64,000 nt of DNA. Origin: Burkholderia sp. MS389. Lineage in GTDB: Bacteria > Pseudomonadota > Gammaproteobacteria > Burkholderiales > Burkholderiaceae. The first letter of the stretch is position 1. Each line of letters begins with the position of its first letter. The stretch spans positions 186,001 through 250,000 of the forward strand of contig NZ_CP045996.1 in assembly GCF_016899425.1 (NCBI RefSeq), read 5' to 3'. A program made the position numbers and the translations under genes. Below are positions 17,951 through 26,430 of this stretch, one piece after another. The notes under the pieces were generated by a model. That model ran no database searches, was not told the DNA's origin, and saw nothing but the letters and a program-made list of their open reading frames with translations.

Positions 17951-19333
17951 TCAGGCTCCCGGAAGCTGGAAGAGGCGATCGACGCGCCAGCGTGGCCGCG
18001 CGCCGTCAAGTGTCAAGACAAGCTTGGGGGGAAGCGGCAGCTCGTGAAATGAAGATTCGTTCGAATCCATCTGATAGCCGGCCGTGTTCGGGTAGATCAG
18101 CAGATCGCCGGGTTCCGGGCGCTGCCCGAATGCGATCTTGCGCCAGGTCAGCATGTCCGAATCGAGGCAGCTCGCCCCGCCGACACAGGCGCGATAAGGC
18201 ATGCCCGTGCGCGGCGATCGCGAAGGCTCGCGCACGACGCTCAGCAGTTCCGGATCGGGCAGGAATTCGCTGGCAAACCATTGCTCCGACACGCTGAAGC
18301 TCGTGCCGTTGACGGTCGCGATGCCATAGTCGCCGCAGTCCTTCACGCCTTGCACGGCAAACGCCGTGAACCCTGCCTGATCCAGCAGCGCCCGCCCCGG
18401 CTCCAGCATGATCGTCAGGCCGTGCTCGCGAAGCAGTTCGGCGAGCGATGCGGATTCCCCACCAGGCGTACCAGCCAGGATCGCATCGAGCATCTGCGCG
18501 CCGCTGCAGGCCGAGTGATATGGATAGAATCCGTCGAATACCTTGTTGGCGTGGTAATCGTCCGCCCGGTGCGCACGCTGGAATGCGTGCCAGTCGCGCT
18601 CGCTCGCGTACGACATCGCGAAGCCGCCACCGATGTTGATCGTGTGCGGCGCAAGACCGAGTTCGCGCGCAGCCAAGCACGCACGCATCGCGATCGCGGC
18701 CTGATTGCAGCGCTCCGTCGCGCTGTAACCGGACAGATGGAACGAGAACCCTTCAAGGACGAGCGACGCCCGCGTCGCGGCACAGGTCGATAGCGCAACG
18801 CGAAGTGCGTCGGCACTCAAACCGAATCGGCTATCGTTGCGTGCCGCCGGCGCCATCCGCAACAGAATGCGTGCAACCCGCTTCGCCTGTTCCGAGATCG
18901 CGATCAGCCGATTCAGTTCTTCGTCGCTGTCGATGGCGATCAACGCATCGTGCAAAACCGCGAGCCGCAGCAGCGCACGCGACTTCGACGGGCCGGATAC
19001 ACCGATATCGGCTCCGCACACCCCCGCAGCCAACGCTTCCGAGAACTCGCCCGTGCTTGCGACGTCGACGCCGATCCCGGATGCTGCCGCCGCATGCGCA
19101 AAGCATCGCGCCTTGTTCGCCTTCTTCGCGTAGTAAATGCGCCCGGACACCTGGCGATCGTCCAGTACGCGCCGAAATTCGGCGACATTGTGCGCGAAAC
19201 GTTCGGGAAACAGGAAATGAACGGGCGCGTCGAAGCCATGGACAAGATCGTGGATCATCGCCTGATGCTCGTCCACGAAATCCCGCAGTAGCGGATCCCA
19301 CAACGCCGGCAGTCGCGGAATATCCGTCACCAT
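17951..19333 (-). CDS. Fold-type III PLP decarboxylase (SbnH/DAP/ornithine decarboxylase-like)
   Basis: A 460-residue alanine-racemase-fold (type III) PLP decarboxylase. The PLP lysine lies in YYAKKANK (K71 probable), followed by VASTGEFSEAL, the phosphate-binding INIGGGF and the C-terminal CVGGASCLDSDML, which corresponds to the Cys/Asp substrate motif of diaminopimelate/ornithine decarboxylases. In staphyloferrin B synthesis the homologue SbnH decarboxylates a diaminopropionate-containing intermediate. Here, with no condensing synthetase in the operon, it may act on free diaminopropionate, another diamino acid, or an adduct made elsewhere. Its start overlaps the stop of the cyclodeaminase-like gene by seven bases. 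Confidence 0.82.
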   Translation of the reverse strand: MVTDIPRLPALWDPLLRDFVDEHQAMIHDLVHGFDAPVHFLFPERFAHNVAEFRRVLDDRQVSGRIYYAKKANKARCFAHAAAASGIGVDVASTGEFSEALAAGVCGADIGVSGPSKSRALLRLAVLHDALIAIDSDEELNRLIAISEQAKRVARILLRMAPAARNDSRFGLSADALRVALSTCAATRASLVLEGFSFHLSGYSATERCNQAAIAMRACLAARELGLAPHTINIGGGFAMSYASERDWHAFQRAHRADDYHANKVFDGFYPYHSACSGAQMLDAILAGTPGGESASLAELLREHGLTIMLEPGRALLDQAGFTAFAVQGVKDCGDYGIATVNGTSFSVSEQWFASEFLPDPELLSVVREPSRSPRTGMPYRACVGGASCLDSDMLTWRKIAFGQRPEPGDLLIYPNTAGYQMDSNESSFHELPLPPKLVLTLDGARPRWRVDRLFQLPGA

Positions 19334-20373
19334 AGCTCGACTTCCCGGCCAAGCCCTTTCGTCAGCGCGGCGTCGGCCAGCACGCGCCCCAGCGCGATGT
19401 CGGTCACGATCATGCCGCTGTTGAACGCGTAAACGATATCGGCATCGTTGCGCCGCGCAGGCTTGCGGCCAAGCAGTATGTCCGGAAACTCCGCATCGAC
19501 GGCAGGCAGTTTTCCCGCTTCGTCCGCGAGATCGGCACCGGTCACCTGCATTTGGGCCTCGCTCGTCGCGATGCGGTAATCGGCGCCATGCAGCGCGTCG
19601 GCGTGAATGCCGTATCCGACCAGAAGCGCGAGCGCACCCGGCTTCAACGCCGCGTGCCGCACGCTCTCCGATACGCCGGCGCCGGCCACCCCGAGCACGA
19701 TGTCCGCTTCGTTCGCGGAGGCGGCGAGATCCTTCGATACTTCGATGTCACGGCCCGGATGAAAGCGCTTCAACGTCTTGCGGACAGCATCGATTCCCGA
19801 CTCATAGTGGCCGTGTACGATCACGCGCTCGATGTCCGGCAATGCGGTCAGCAGGAACGGCGCCGCCATCCGCCCCTGCGTCCCCGTGCCGACGACGAGC
19901 GCCGTTCGAGCCCGCGGCGCGGCCGCACGCGCGATCAGGGCGGACACCGCCGGCGTGCGCAGCGATCCGACAAGGCTGCCGTCCATCAATGCGACAGGCA
20001 TGCCGGTTTCGTCGTCGAACAGCAACAACGTCGTGTAGTACTTCTGCAGTTCGCGGTTGTGTTCCGGATCGAACTTATACGACGTCTTGAAACCGACCGT
20101 TCTGCGTCCACCGTCTCGACCCAGCATCGAGTACGCGACGGAATGCTTGTCCGCGGGCTGGCTCATCAGCTTGCGCGGATTGTCGGATTCGCCGGTACCG
20201 AGGCCAAGGTATGCCCGTTCGACGGCATCGAGCACCATCGACGGGTCGTAGTCGAGCTCGTCGATCGTGCGCTTGCCAAGCACAAGGAGTCTCGAGGGTT
20301 GCGTTGCGAGCCGCGGTCGAACGTCCGCGTCGGGTTCAGCGCCATCAGCCATCGTGGATATCATCGTATTCAC
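19327..20373 (-). CDS. SbnB-like dehydrogenase (ornithine cyclodeaminase / mu-crystallin family)
   Basis: About 348 residues with a Rossmann motif VVGTGTQG and the family's substrate region (RKLMSQP, VGFKTSYKFDPEHN, LLLFDDETGMPVALMDGSLVGSLRTPAVSAL). Beside an SbnA-like gene the likely assignment is SbnB, which oxidatively hydrolyses N-(1-amino-1-carboxy-2-ethyl)-glutamate with NAD to 2-oxoglutarate and L-2,3-diaminopropionate. A true ornithine cyclodeaminase (proline-forming) is the alternative. The start is uncertain: GTG at 20373 has GGTGAG six bases upstream, whereas ATG at 20364 has poorer spacing. It is the first gene of the operon, so the promoter lies in the AT-rich gap to its right. 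Confidence 0.78.
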   Translation of the reverse strand: MNTMISTMADGAEPDADVRPRLATQPSRLLVLGKRTIDELDYDPSMVLDAVERAYLGLGTGESDNPRKLMSQPADKHSVAYSMLGRDGGRRTVGFKTSYKFDPEHNRELQKYYTTLLLFDDETGMPVALMDGSLVGSLRTPAVSALIARAAAPRARTALVVGTGTQGRMAAPFLLTALPDIERVIVHGHYESGIDAVRKTLKRFHPGRDIEVSKDLAASANEADIVLGVAGAGVSESVRHAALKPGALALLVGYGIHADALHGADYRIATSEAQMQVTGADLADEAGKLPAVDAEFPDILLGRKPARRNDADIVYAFNSGMIVTDIALGRVLADAALTKGLGREVELW

Positions 20374-20696
20374 TTGTGTCTCACCGGATTTCACGTATCG
20401 AACGGGCCTGCCGCGCACGTCGTGCAGGTTGACTTGAAGATTGACGTGCCGCGACCGGCACCGACGCGCCAGATCGCACATGCTTGTTCGGCTGCGTTGC
20501 CACTGCGAATCGCGCGCTCGACATGAGGGCGGATGCGCCGGGAGGCTGGCGGCACGTTCAATTACTGCGGGTGCTTCATGCCTGCAGCGTATTGATCATG
20601 GAATCTTTCCTTCCGAAATGCAGATCACGGAGCAAAATATTGGATCGGCAATCATTTCGTTTTTCATTACATACAATTCCATCATTATGCAATCCG

Positions 20697-20709
20697 AATC
20701 AAATTGATT
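20697..20709. promoter_or_regulatory. Perfect inverted repeat upstream of the SbnB-like gene
   Basis: AATCAA-A-TTGATT followed by a run of A, about 330 bases upstream of the operon's first codon. Its position in the promoter-bearing gap makes it an operator candidate. AT-rich palindromes of this length can also arise by chance. Confidence 0.3.
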
Positions 20710-21382
20710 AAAAAAGCCACATTAATATCATCGATAACCACAATATGGCTCGCGATTGACGCCGATCAGATAATCAGCATTTCGATAACGAAAATGCCGT
20801 GTGCCGCCTGATATTCACCAGGCGCGGGCTGACGAGTTCAGCAATTTCGACGGGATTCCCTCACGTCGGCATAGCTGCCTGGCAGGCGCATTCATGTCGC
20901 GACAACGCGCGCACATGATGAGGCGCAGCGAACCGTGTCACGACCATCTGGGCGTTCCGTCACCGTCGATGGTTGCGACCGGTAGAGAAAATACAAATCG
21001 CTCGTATTTATAAACTAGCTTCCACTTTCCTTGCAAATACTTTATTTCATTATTGCGAATGCATTTACGGCGGCCGTCATTGAATCATGAAAGTGAAATT
21101 GAGGCCGCTAGCCGCTCGATGGCGGTATAGAAAAGCAAAATCGGTTTGTTGAGGGAGAAAAAATGCCCTGCATCGGGGGCTGCCGAAACGTTCGGGGGAG
21201 ATATGTCGTTACGGTGCCGGGCTTTCCGCGGTAGGCGGTTTGGGGAACCGCCTGCGGGCCGCATTGCGTGCCAGTTCAGTCGACCAGCCGCTTATTATTC
21301 TTCGCAATCCAAATCAATATCGATGCATCGTTTCCCCGCGTTTCGACATGAGGCTCCGTGCGCGACGTATCGCGTTCCTCAA

Positions 21383-21416
21383 TAGAAAAACCCGGCCCGC
21401 AACGAAGCGGGCCGGG
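21383..21416 (-). terminator. Rho-independent terminator of the Gly/Ala-rich secreted protein gene
   Basis: On the minus strand: a perfect 10-bp stem CCCGGCCCGC / GCGGGCCGGG with a 6-base loop, followed by TTTTTCTATT, a classical terminator. It lies ~30 bases after the stop codon at 21446. Confidence 0.9.
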
Positions 21417-21445
21417 CCGGGCCGTGACGGGATGCGTGCTGCTTG

Positions 21446-21988
21446 TTACAGCGCGCCGCCTTGCGCCGACGCCGAGCCCTTCACGCCGACCGACGCGCCG
21501 CCCTGCACCGAATTCGTCGCGCCTTCGAGCGCTTCGCCGGCCTTCGCCTTCGCGCCGCCCGCGACGTCGCCTGCGGTCGACACCGCGCCTTGGGCATGGC
21601 TCTTCGCCGAGGCGGCGACGTGCTTCACGTGCGACTTCGTCGTGTGCACGGCCGATGCCGCCGCATCCTTCGTCGCGCCGGCCGCCGAACCGACCGCCTG
21701 CGTCGCGCCGCCCACCGCCGTCCCGGCTGCCGAGCCCACGCCGCCGACCGTCTGGCCGACGCCGTTCAGCGCGCCGCCGACGACATTGCCCGCGCCCGAA
21801 CCCGAGCCTGCCGCATTCGCACCGGCGCCAGCCTGCACACCGACGCCGCCGCCGAGCAGCGGCGTCTGGACCTGCGCGCCGACGCCTGCGGAACCCTGGG
21901 CGCCGGTCTGGGCCGTCTGTGCAAATGCAGCCGACGTCGCCATCGCCGTCAGAGCGGCACCCAGCAGAATCGTACGAATCTTGTTCAT
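21446..21988 (-). CDS. Secreted Gly/Ala-rich protein of unknown function
   Basis: A 180-residue protein with a Sec signal peptide (MNKIRTILLGAALTAMATSAAFA). The mature part is very low in complexity: glycine-rich short repeats (GAQVQTPLLGGGVGVQAGAGANAAGSG) followed by an Ala/Lys/His amphipathic stretch (~residues 100-150, AVHTTKSHVKHVAASAKSHAQ) and a Gly/Ala tail. No catalytic motif is visible. It could be a surface, biofilm or envelope-structural protein. The ATG at 21988 is preferred because GGAG lies seven bases upstream; the in-frame ATG two codons earlier is too close to it. It is monocistronic with its own terminator. Confidence 0.75.
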   Translation of the reverse strand: MNKIRTILLGAALTAMATSAAFAQTAQTGAQGSAGVGAQVQTPLLGGGVGVQAGAGANAAGSGSGAGNVVGGALNGVGQTVGGVGSAAGTAVGGATQAVGSAAGATKDAAASAVHTTKSHVKHVAASAKSHAQGAVSTAGDVAGGAKAKAGEALEGATNSVQGGASVGVKGSASAQGGAL

Positions 21989-22361
21989 GGTCATTCTCCC
22001 CAAAGACGTTGTTGCTGCGGGCCGCGTTCGTGCGGCTGGTCGCATGCCTTGCCGCGACATGCGGCAGGTGGAGCCAATGTAGCGGCGCCGGCGAGCAAAA
22101 CGACTGAATTGCGGGGACTGTTACTTCCGTTGCAAATGCTGACGATTGACTCACACTGTTTGACAATCGGAGGTTTGTGGCGGGGTGGCCGCTGCATTTG
22201 ACGACGGACGGCCGCGGCCCGGGCCGGCAGACGTGCTTCATTCAGACGCCTTCATCTGCATTCCGAATTATTGGGGATTGCGCGGCCGTCGATGCGACCT
22301 CGTCATGATGCACGGCCCCGGCCGCCAGCAAGCGAACCGGGGCCGTGCGCACGCTGCGCGG
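21989..22361. other. Intergenic region
   Basis: 373 bases. The left part holds the promoter of the leftward secreted-protein gene. The right part holds the 3' hairpin of the gamma-glutamyltransferase gene. No gene was seen. Confidence 0.4.
22310..22348 (-). terminator. Strong hairpin after the gamma-glutamyltransferase gene
   Basis: A 12-bp perfect stem GCACGGCCCCGG / CCGGGGCCGTGC with a 15-base loop, 14 bases past the stop codon. No U-tract follows on the minus strand, so it may act as a 3'-end stabiliser or in factor-dependent termination. Confidence 0.55.
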
Positions 22362-24347
22362 TTACGGCCGGAACGTATCGCCCAGCACGACGCCTTCGCG
22401 ACGCGGATCGGTGCCGCCCTGCAACGCCGGCGACTGGCCGACCGTCACGCGCATCACCGTATTGACGCCGCTCGCCTGCGCGGACGTCGACACCTTGTGC
22501 CCCAGCGCGAGCAGCCCCGTGATCAGTGGATCGTTCGCACCGTTGTTCGCCGCGTTGACGTTCGGATGCTCGCCGCCGATCGTGGTCGTCGGGCTGTTGC
22601 TCGCGCCGAAGTCGACGAGCCCCGCCGACTGCTGCGCGTCGAGCCCCCAGTCGAGCGCGCCGACCAGCGTCTTGACCACGTATTGCGGAATCGTGCCGCC
22701 GCCCGGCGAACCGGTCGCCATCACGAAGTCGCCGCGCGAGCCGTCGGCGGCCCGCCCGAACACGATCGTCGGCGCCATCGAGCTGCGCGGCCGCTTGCCC
22801 GGCTGCAGGCGGTTCGCCACCGGATTGCCGGACGCGTCGAGCGGGTTCGCGGAAAAGTCGGTCAACTGGTTGTTCAGCAGGAAACCGTTGGTCATGTGGA
22901 ACGAGCCCATGCTCGACTCGACCGTCGTCGTCGCGCTGAGCACGTTGCCGTCGCCGTCCACGATCGTGAACTGGTTCGTGCCGTGCTCGATCAGCGTCGT
23001 GTCGACGCCGAGCGGCACCGCACCGAGATTGCCGGGCTGCGCGGTGCCCATGCTTTTGGTCGTGTCGATCAGCGCCGCGCGCGATTTCAGGTACGGCTTG
23101 TTCAGCAGCGTGTCCCACGTGCCGCCCGGCAGCGGCACGAAGTCGGTGTCGGCCACGTACTTGTCGCGGTCGGCATACGCGAGCCGTTCGGCTTCGGTGA
23201 TGAGGTGGACGCCCGCGACGGTCGGCTTGCCGCCTTCGAGATCGATCGCCGTCGGCTTCAACGATTTCAAGTCGTAATTCTCGAGAATGCCGAGCGCGGA
23301 TGCGACCGCGATGCCGCCCGACGACGGCGGCGGCATCCCGCAGACCCAGTAGCTGCGATAAGTCGTGCACACCGGTTCGCGGCGCTTCGCCTGATACGCG
23401 GCCAGATCGGCGACGGTCGTCTTGCCCGGCGTGAGCGTCGAGCCGTCCGCGCCCTTCGTCACCGCGATCTTCGCGACGATGTCCTGCGCGATCTGCCCCG
23501 TGTACAGCGCATTCGCGCCCGACTGCGCCATCAGCGACAGCGTGCGCGCGTAGGCCGGATTCTTCAGTACGGTGCCGAGCGGCTTCGGCGAACCGTCGGC
23601 GTTCAGGAAATACGCGGCGGCTTCGGGGTCGCGCTTCAGGTTCGCGGCGTTCGCCGCGATCGCGTCGGCCAGCCGGCCGCCGATCGGGAAACCGTTGGTC
23701 GCGAGCGTGATCGCGTCGCCAAACAGGCTCTGCCACGGCAAGCGGCCATGATCCTGTTGCAGCGCCTCGATGAGCCGCGGCACGCCGATCGTGCCGATCG
23801 AGCGGCCGCTCGCACGCGCGTTCGGCAGCGGCAACGAATGGTCGGTGGCGTCATCGACATAGCGCAGATAGTTCTCCGTCGCGGCGGCCGGCGCGGTTTC
23901 GCGGCCGTCGTACGCCTGCAGCGTCTTGCCGCGCGCATCGTAGTAGAGCAGCACGCCGCCCGACCCGAGGCCCGTGGCCTCCGGCACCGTCAGGCCGAGC
24001 ACGGCTTGCACGGCGACCGCCGCGTCGGCGGCCGTGCCGCCCTTCTTCAGCACCGCGCACCCGGCCGCGCTCGCGTACGCGTTCGACGTGGCCACCAGGT
24101 ACGTTTTCGCATAGACGGGCTTCATCCCGATGCGATAGCCCGACGACGCTTCCGGCAGCGACGGGTCGCCCGGCTGGTTCGAACCCACCACGACCGTCGC
24201 GCCGCTGTTGTCGACCGCGAGACAACTCGTATCGGTGGAAGGTGCGGTCGTGCGGCCCGCCTCGTTCTCGACGTCGCCGCCGCATGCGGTCAACAACGCA
24301 GCCGCGAGCAACGCGGACGCATACGGAAAAATCGCTGTTCTGTTCAT
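22362..24347 (-). CDS. ggt: Gamma-glutamyltransferase (lipoprotein)
   Basis: A 661-residue Ntn-hydrolase. The N-terminus is a lipoprotein signal (ALLAAALLTACGG, lipid cysteine at 22). The large-subunit region has NAYASAAGCAVLKKGGTAADAAVAVQAVLGLTVPEATGLGSGG. Autoproteolysis is expected before Thr457 in EHGTNQFTIVD (equivalent to TTHYSVVD in E. coli Ggt), giving the nucleophile, with the SPGGGTIPQ oxyanion region downstream. The enzyme transfers or hydrolyses gamma-glutamyl groups of glutathione and related compounds in the periplasm; lipid anchoring would keep it on the envelope. A much longer frame exists upstream, but only this start gives a signal peptide. Monocistronic. Confidence 0.93.
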   Translation of the reverse strand: MNRTAIFPYASALLAAALLTACGGDVENEAGRTTAPSTDTSCLAVDNSGATVVVGSNQPGDPSLPEASSGYRIGMKPVYAKTYLVATSNAYASAAGCAVLKKGGTAADAAVAVQAVLGLTVPEATGLGSGGVLLYYDARGKTLQAYDGRETAPAAATENYLRYVDDATDHSLPLPNARASGRSIGTIGVPRLIEALQQDHGRLPWQSLFGDAITLATNGFPIGGRLADAIAANAANLKRDPEAAAYFLNADGSPKPLGTVLKNPAYARTLSLMAQSGANALYTGQIAQDIVAKIAVTKGADGSTLTPGKTTVADLAAYQAKRREPVCTTYRSYWVCGMPPPSSGGIAVASALGILENYDLKSLKPTAIDLEGGKPTVAGVHLITEAERLAYADRDKYVADTDFVPLPGGTWDTLLNKPYLKSRAALIDTTKSMGTAQPGNLGAVPLGVDTTLIEHGTNQFTIVDGDGNVLSATTTVESSMGSFHMTNGFLLNNQLTDFSANPLDASGNPVANRLQPGKRPRSSMAPTIVFGRAADGSRGDFVMATGSPGGGTIPQYVVKTLVGALDWGLDAQQSAGLVDFGASNSPTTTIGGEHPNVNAANNGANDPLITGLLALGHKVSTSAQASGVNTVMRVTVGQSPALQGGTDPRREGVVLGDTFRP

Positions 24348-24979
24348 TGTCTGCCGATGTGCTGGTCGTTGCGATGGACATCCTGTCGCCAGCGACCCCC
24401 TCGGTGCGCAGGCGATGCGTTCGATAGTCCCATGAACAGAATTTTTTTCGCAATCGGGAAATGACGTCATGCAACCGGACGTTGTGTGCGCAACGTCACC
24501 GAACCGGCATGCGGTTTCATCTGCTGCATTGCAGCGCATGGGCGTATCGTAACGTCGGTACCTTTTCCCCCGGCGACGCGTGCCGGCCCCGTGCTCCATC
24601 GCGCCGATCGCCTCGGAAAAGAATGCGAGACACATCGTCATCGCGACCGTCGCGCTCGTGTCCGCCCGCTGGTAGATGCAACTGAACGAGCGCGCGACGC
24701 ATGACGGCAGCGGCGCGCCGCTGGATGACGCCTGCGGTTCGATCGACAATCGCCGCCCCCTCCTGCGCGGGCACTCGATCCAGCCGGCGCGTGCGTCTTC
24801 TCGACGCCGCATTTCGCCCGCCCATTCATTTCGGAATCCGTGATGATTATTTGTCTCTTCCTGGACAGCCATGCATAGACGACACCCGGGCCGCGGCCTG
24901 ACGCGCCGGCTTCGTCGCGCGCCGGCGACCGGCCATCGGGACGATTGCCGGCGTCGCCGCGTCCGGCTATAAAGCGGGG
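24348..24979. other. Intergenic region between ggt and the recombinase-like gene
   Basis: 632 bases separating divergent genes; both promoters should be here. I saw no convincing gene, repeat or RNA structure in it. Confidence 0.4.
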
Positions 24980-25912
24980 ATGGACACGAATCGCTGGATT
25001 CACGACCCCGTCGGCGCGTTTCGCGCCTGGCAGGAAACCGCCGCGACCGGCGCCGGCCGACGGCCGTTCGCGCCGCGTTCGATCGTCCAGCATGTCGCGA
25101 TGTTCGAGCGATTCCTGCGTCACCTGAGCGCACGGCACGTGTCGCTCGTGACGTTCGGGCCCGACCACGTCGCGTCCTTCCTCGCGGAACTCGACCGCAC
25201 CTGCGCGCCCGGCACGTCGACACGCGTGCGCTATGCGAAGCTGATCGACCGGCTCGGCCGGCATCTGGTCGATGCCGGTGTGCGGACGATTCATCCGGCC
25301 GGCCGATCGACGCACCATCTCGCATGGCCGGACGGCGAGCCCGAGCCGTGCTACCTGCCGCCCGACGCCGACGCGGCGCTGCAGCGCCATGTGCAGCCTC
25401 GGGCGGACGACACGCCCGCCGACTGCCGGAATCGCGGGATCGTCGCGCTGCTGCTCGCGAGCGGCATCACGTCGGCCGAGATTCGCGCGGCGACAGGCGA
25501 CGCACTCGATCTCGACGCGCGGCCAGCGGCGTTGTCGGTGCCGCGCGATCGCGCGCGGCCGGCGCGCCGGATCGCGCTCGCCGCATTCGCGCTGGCGCCG
25601 CTCGCCGCCTGGCGTGCGCGCTCGGACGTGCCGCCGTCGGCGCGGCTGTTTCCCGCGCCGCGCGGGGGCGCAATGAACGACATGTTCCTGCTGCTCGTCG
25701 TGCGCGATGCGCTGAACGCGATCGGCTTTCACGCAGCGGACATGAGCCCGCGCGTGCTGCGCAATACATATGCGCGCCGCCAGTTGCTCGCCGGCCATGC
25801 GCATGCCGATGTCACGGCGATGCTCGGTCTCGCTAGCCCGCGAACGGTCACGCGCATTCGGCAAACGCTGCCGCCCGATGCGGCCGCGGATCGCGCTGCC
25901 CACGAGCGGTGA
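24980..25912 (+). CDS. Tyrosine-recombinase-like protein lacking the catalytic tyrosine
   Basis: A 310-residue protein with XerC/phage-integrase layout: an N-terminal core-binding-like domain (~residues 25-95, SIVQHVAMFERFLRHL...) and a C-terminal catalytic-like domain (~140-300). The catalytic signature is largely lost. The box I arginine is replaced (ASGITSAEI where active enzymes have G-L-R-x-S-E), HxLRH is RVLRN, the LGH histidine is leucine (LGLAS), and the nucleophilic Tyr position reads arginine (TVTRIRQ). Strand exchange is therefore not expected; DNA binding might remain. No attachment-site repeats or mobile-element genes were seen beside it. It may be a domesticated or decaying recombinase. 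Confidence 0.78.
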   Translation: MDTNRWIHDPVGAFRAWQETAATGAGRRPFAPRSIVQHVAMFERFLRHLSARHVSLVTFGPDHVASFLAELDRTCAPGTSTRVRYAKLIDRLGRHLVDAGVRTIHPAGRSTHHLAWPDGEPEPCYLPPDADAALQRHVQPRADDTPADCRNRGIVALLLASGITSAEIRAATGDALDLDARPAALSVPRDRARPARRIALAAFALAPLAAWRARSDVPPSARLFPAPRGGAMNDMFLLLVVRDALNAIGFHAADMSPRVLRNTYARRQLLAGHAHADVTAMLGLASPRTVTRIRQTLPPDAAADRAAHER

Positions 25913-25950
25913 TCGCGCGCCGCCGGCGCGAACCGCGTTCCCCCGCTGCG

Positions 25951-26430
25951 CTATTCGCCCGGCTTCGGCTGGACCAGCCGCAGAATCCGCGTGTCGTACG
26001 GCGACTGCATCACTTCCGCGATGCGGATGTCGGAGGCGGCCGGATGCAGCGGGTTCAACAGGAAGTTATGGGCGTGCGGCACGACGACGCTTGGCACGCG
26101 CAGCAGCGCGCTCGGCTGCGTGTCCAGCCACTCGGTGCCCGCGCTGCGGGTCCAGTCGACGTTCGTGCGCCAGTCGTCCGGCGCATCGCCTTCCGCGATT
26201 TCGGCGACGTCCACCGAATCGGGCACCTCGATACGCAGCAACTGATATCCGCTCGGCAATTGCGCGACGGCGGCGATTTCGAAATGAACCAGCGTCTCGA
26301 GCAACGCAAGCGCCGGATGTTCGGCGAGATACACGACGGGCTGCCCGGCGAAATGCCAGCGCCCGCCGGCCCGCAACCCGCCGATGCCTTTCAGATCGGC
26401 GTAATTGCTGATCCGCCACAGCGTCGTCAA
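25951..26430 (-). CDS. RES-domain toxin of a RES/Xre toxin-antitoxin pair
   Basis: A 159-residue RES-family toxin. The three residues that name the family are visible: Arg in TLWRIS near the N-terminus, Glu in LALLETLVHFE, and Ser in LLRVPSVVVPHAHNFLLNP, and the GGRWHFAGQPVVYLAE strand-loop is typical. RES toxins degrade NAD+ and are structurally related to ADP-ribosyltransferases. Its start codon overlaps the stop of the upstream antitoxin gene (ATGA), the usual antitoxin-first order. The gene looks intact. It lies about 20 kb from the replication origin and may help stabilise the replicon, which is inference. Confidence 0.88.
   Translation of the reverse strand: MTTLWRISNYADLKGIGGLRAGGRWHFAGQPVVYLAEHPALALLETLVHFEIAAVAQLPSGYQLLRIEVPDSVDVAEIAEGDAPDDWRTNVDWTRSAGTEWLDTQPSALLRVPSVVVPHAHNFLLNPLHPAASDIRIAEVMQSPYDTRILRLVQPKPGE

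Larger units (their letters stand above)
20374..21445. other. AT-rich gene-free region upstream of the diaminopropionate-type operon
   Basis: About 1.07 kb with no convincing gene. The segment ~20620-21150 is noticeably AT-rich, like the gap on the other side of the operon. It should contain the operon promoter on the minus strand. The only structured sites noticed are a palindrome at 20697-20709 and, at the far end, the terminator of the secreted-protein gene. Confidence 0.5.

Noticed and set aside
24980..25912. Active integrase marking an integrated genomic island
   Set aside because: The catalytic residues are replaced, no tRNA gene or direct-repeat attachment sites were seen, and neighbouring genes are not mobile-element genes.
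25951..26430. RES-domain gene as a metabolic enzyme
   Set aside because: Four-base overlap with an antitoxin-type gene and the Arg/Glu/Ser pattern make a toxin-antitoxin pair the better reading.
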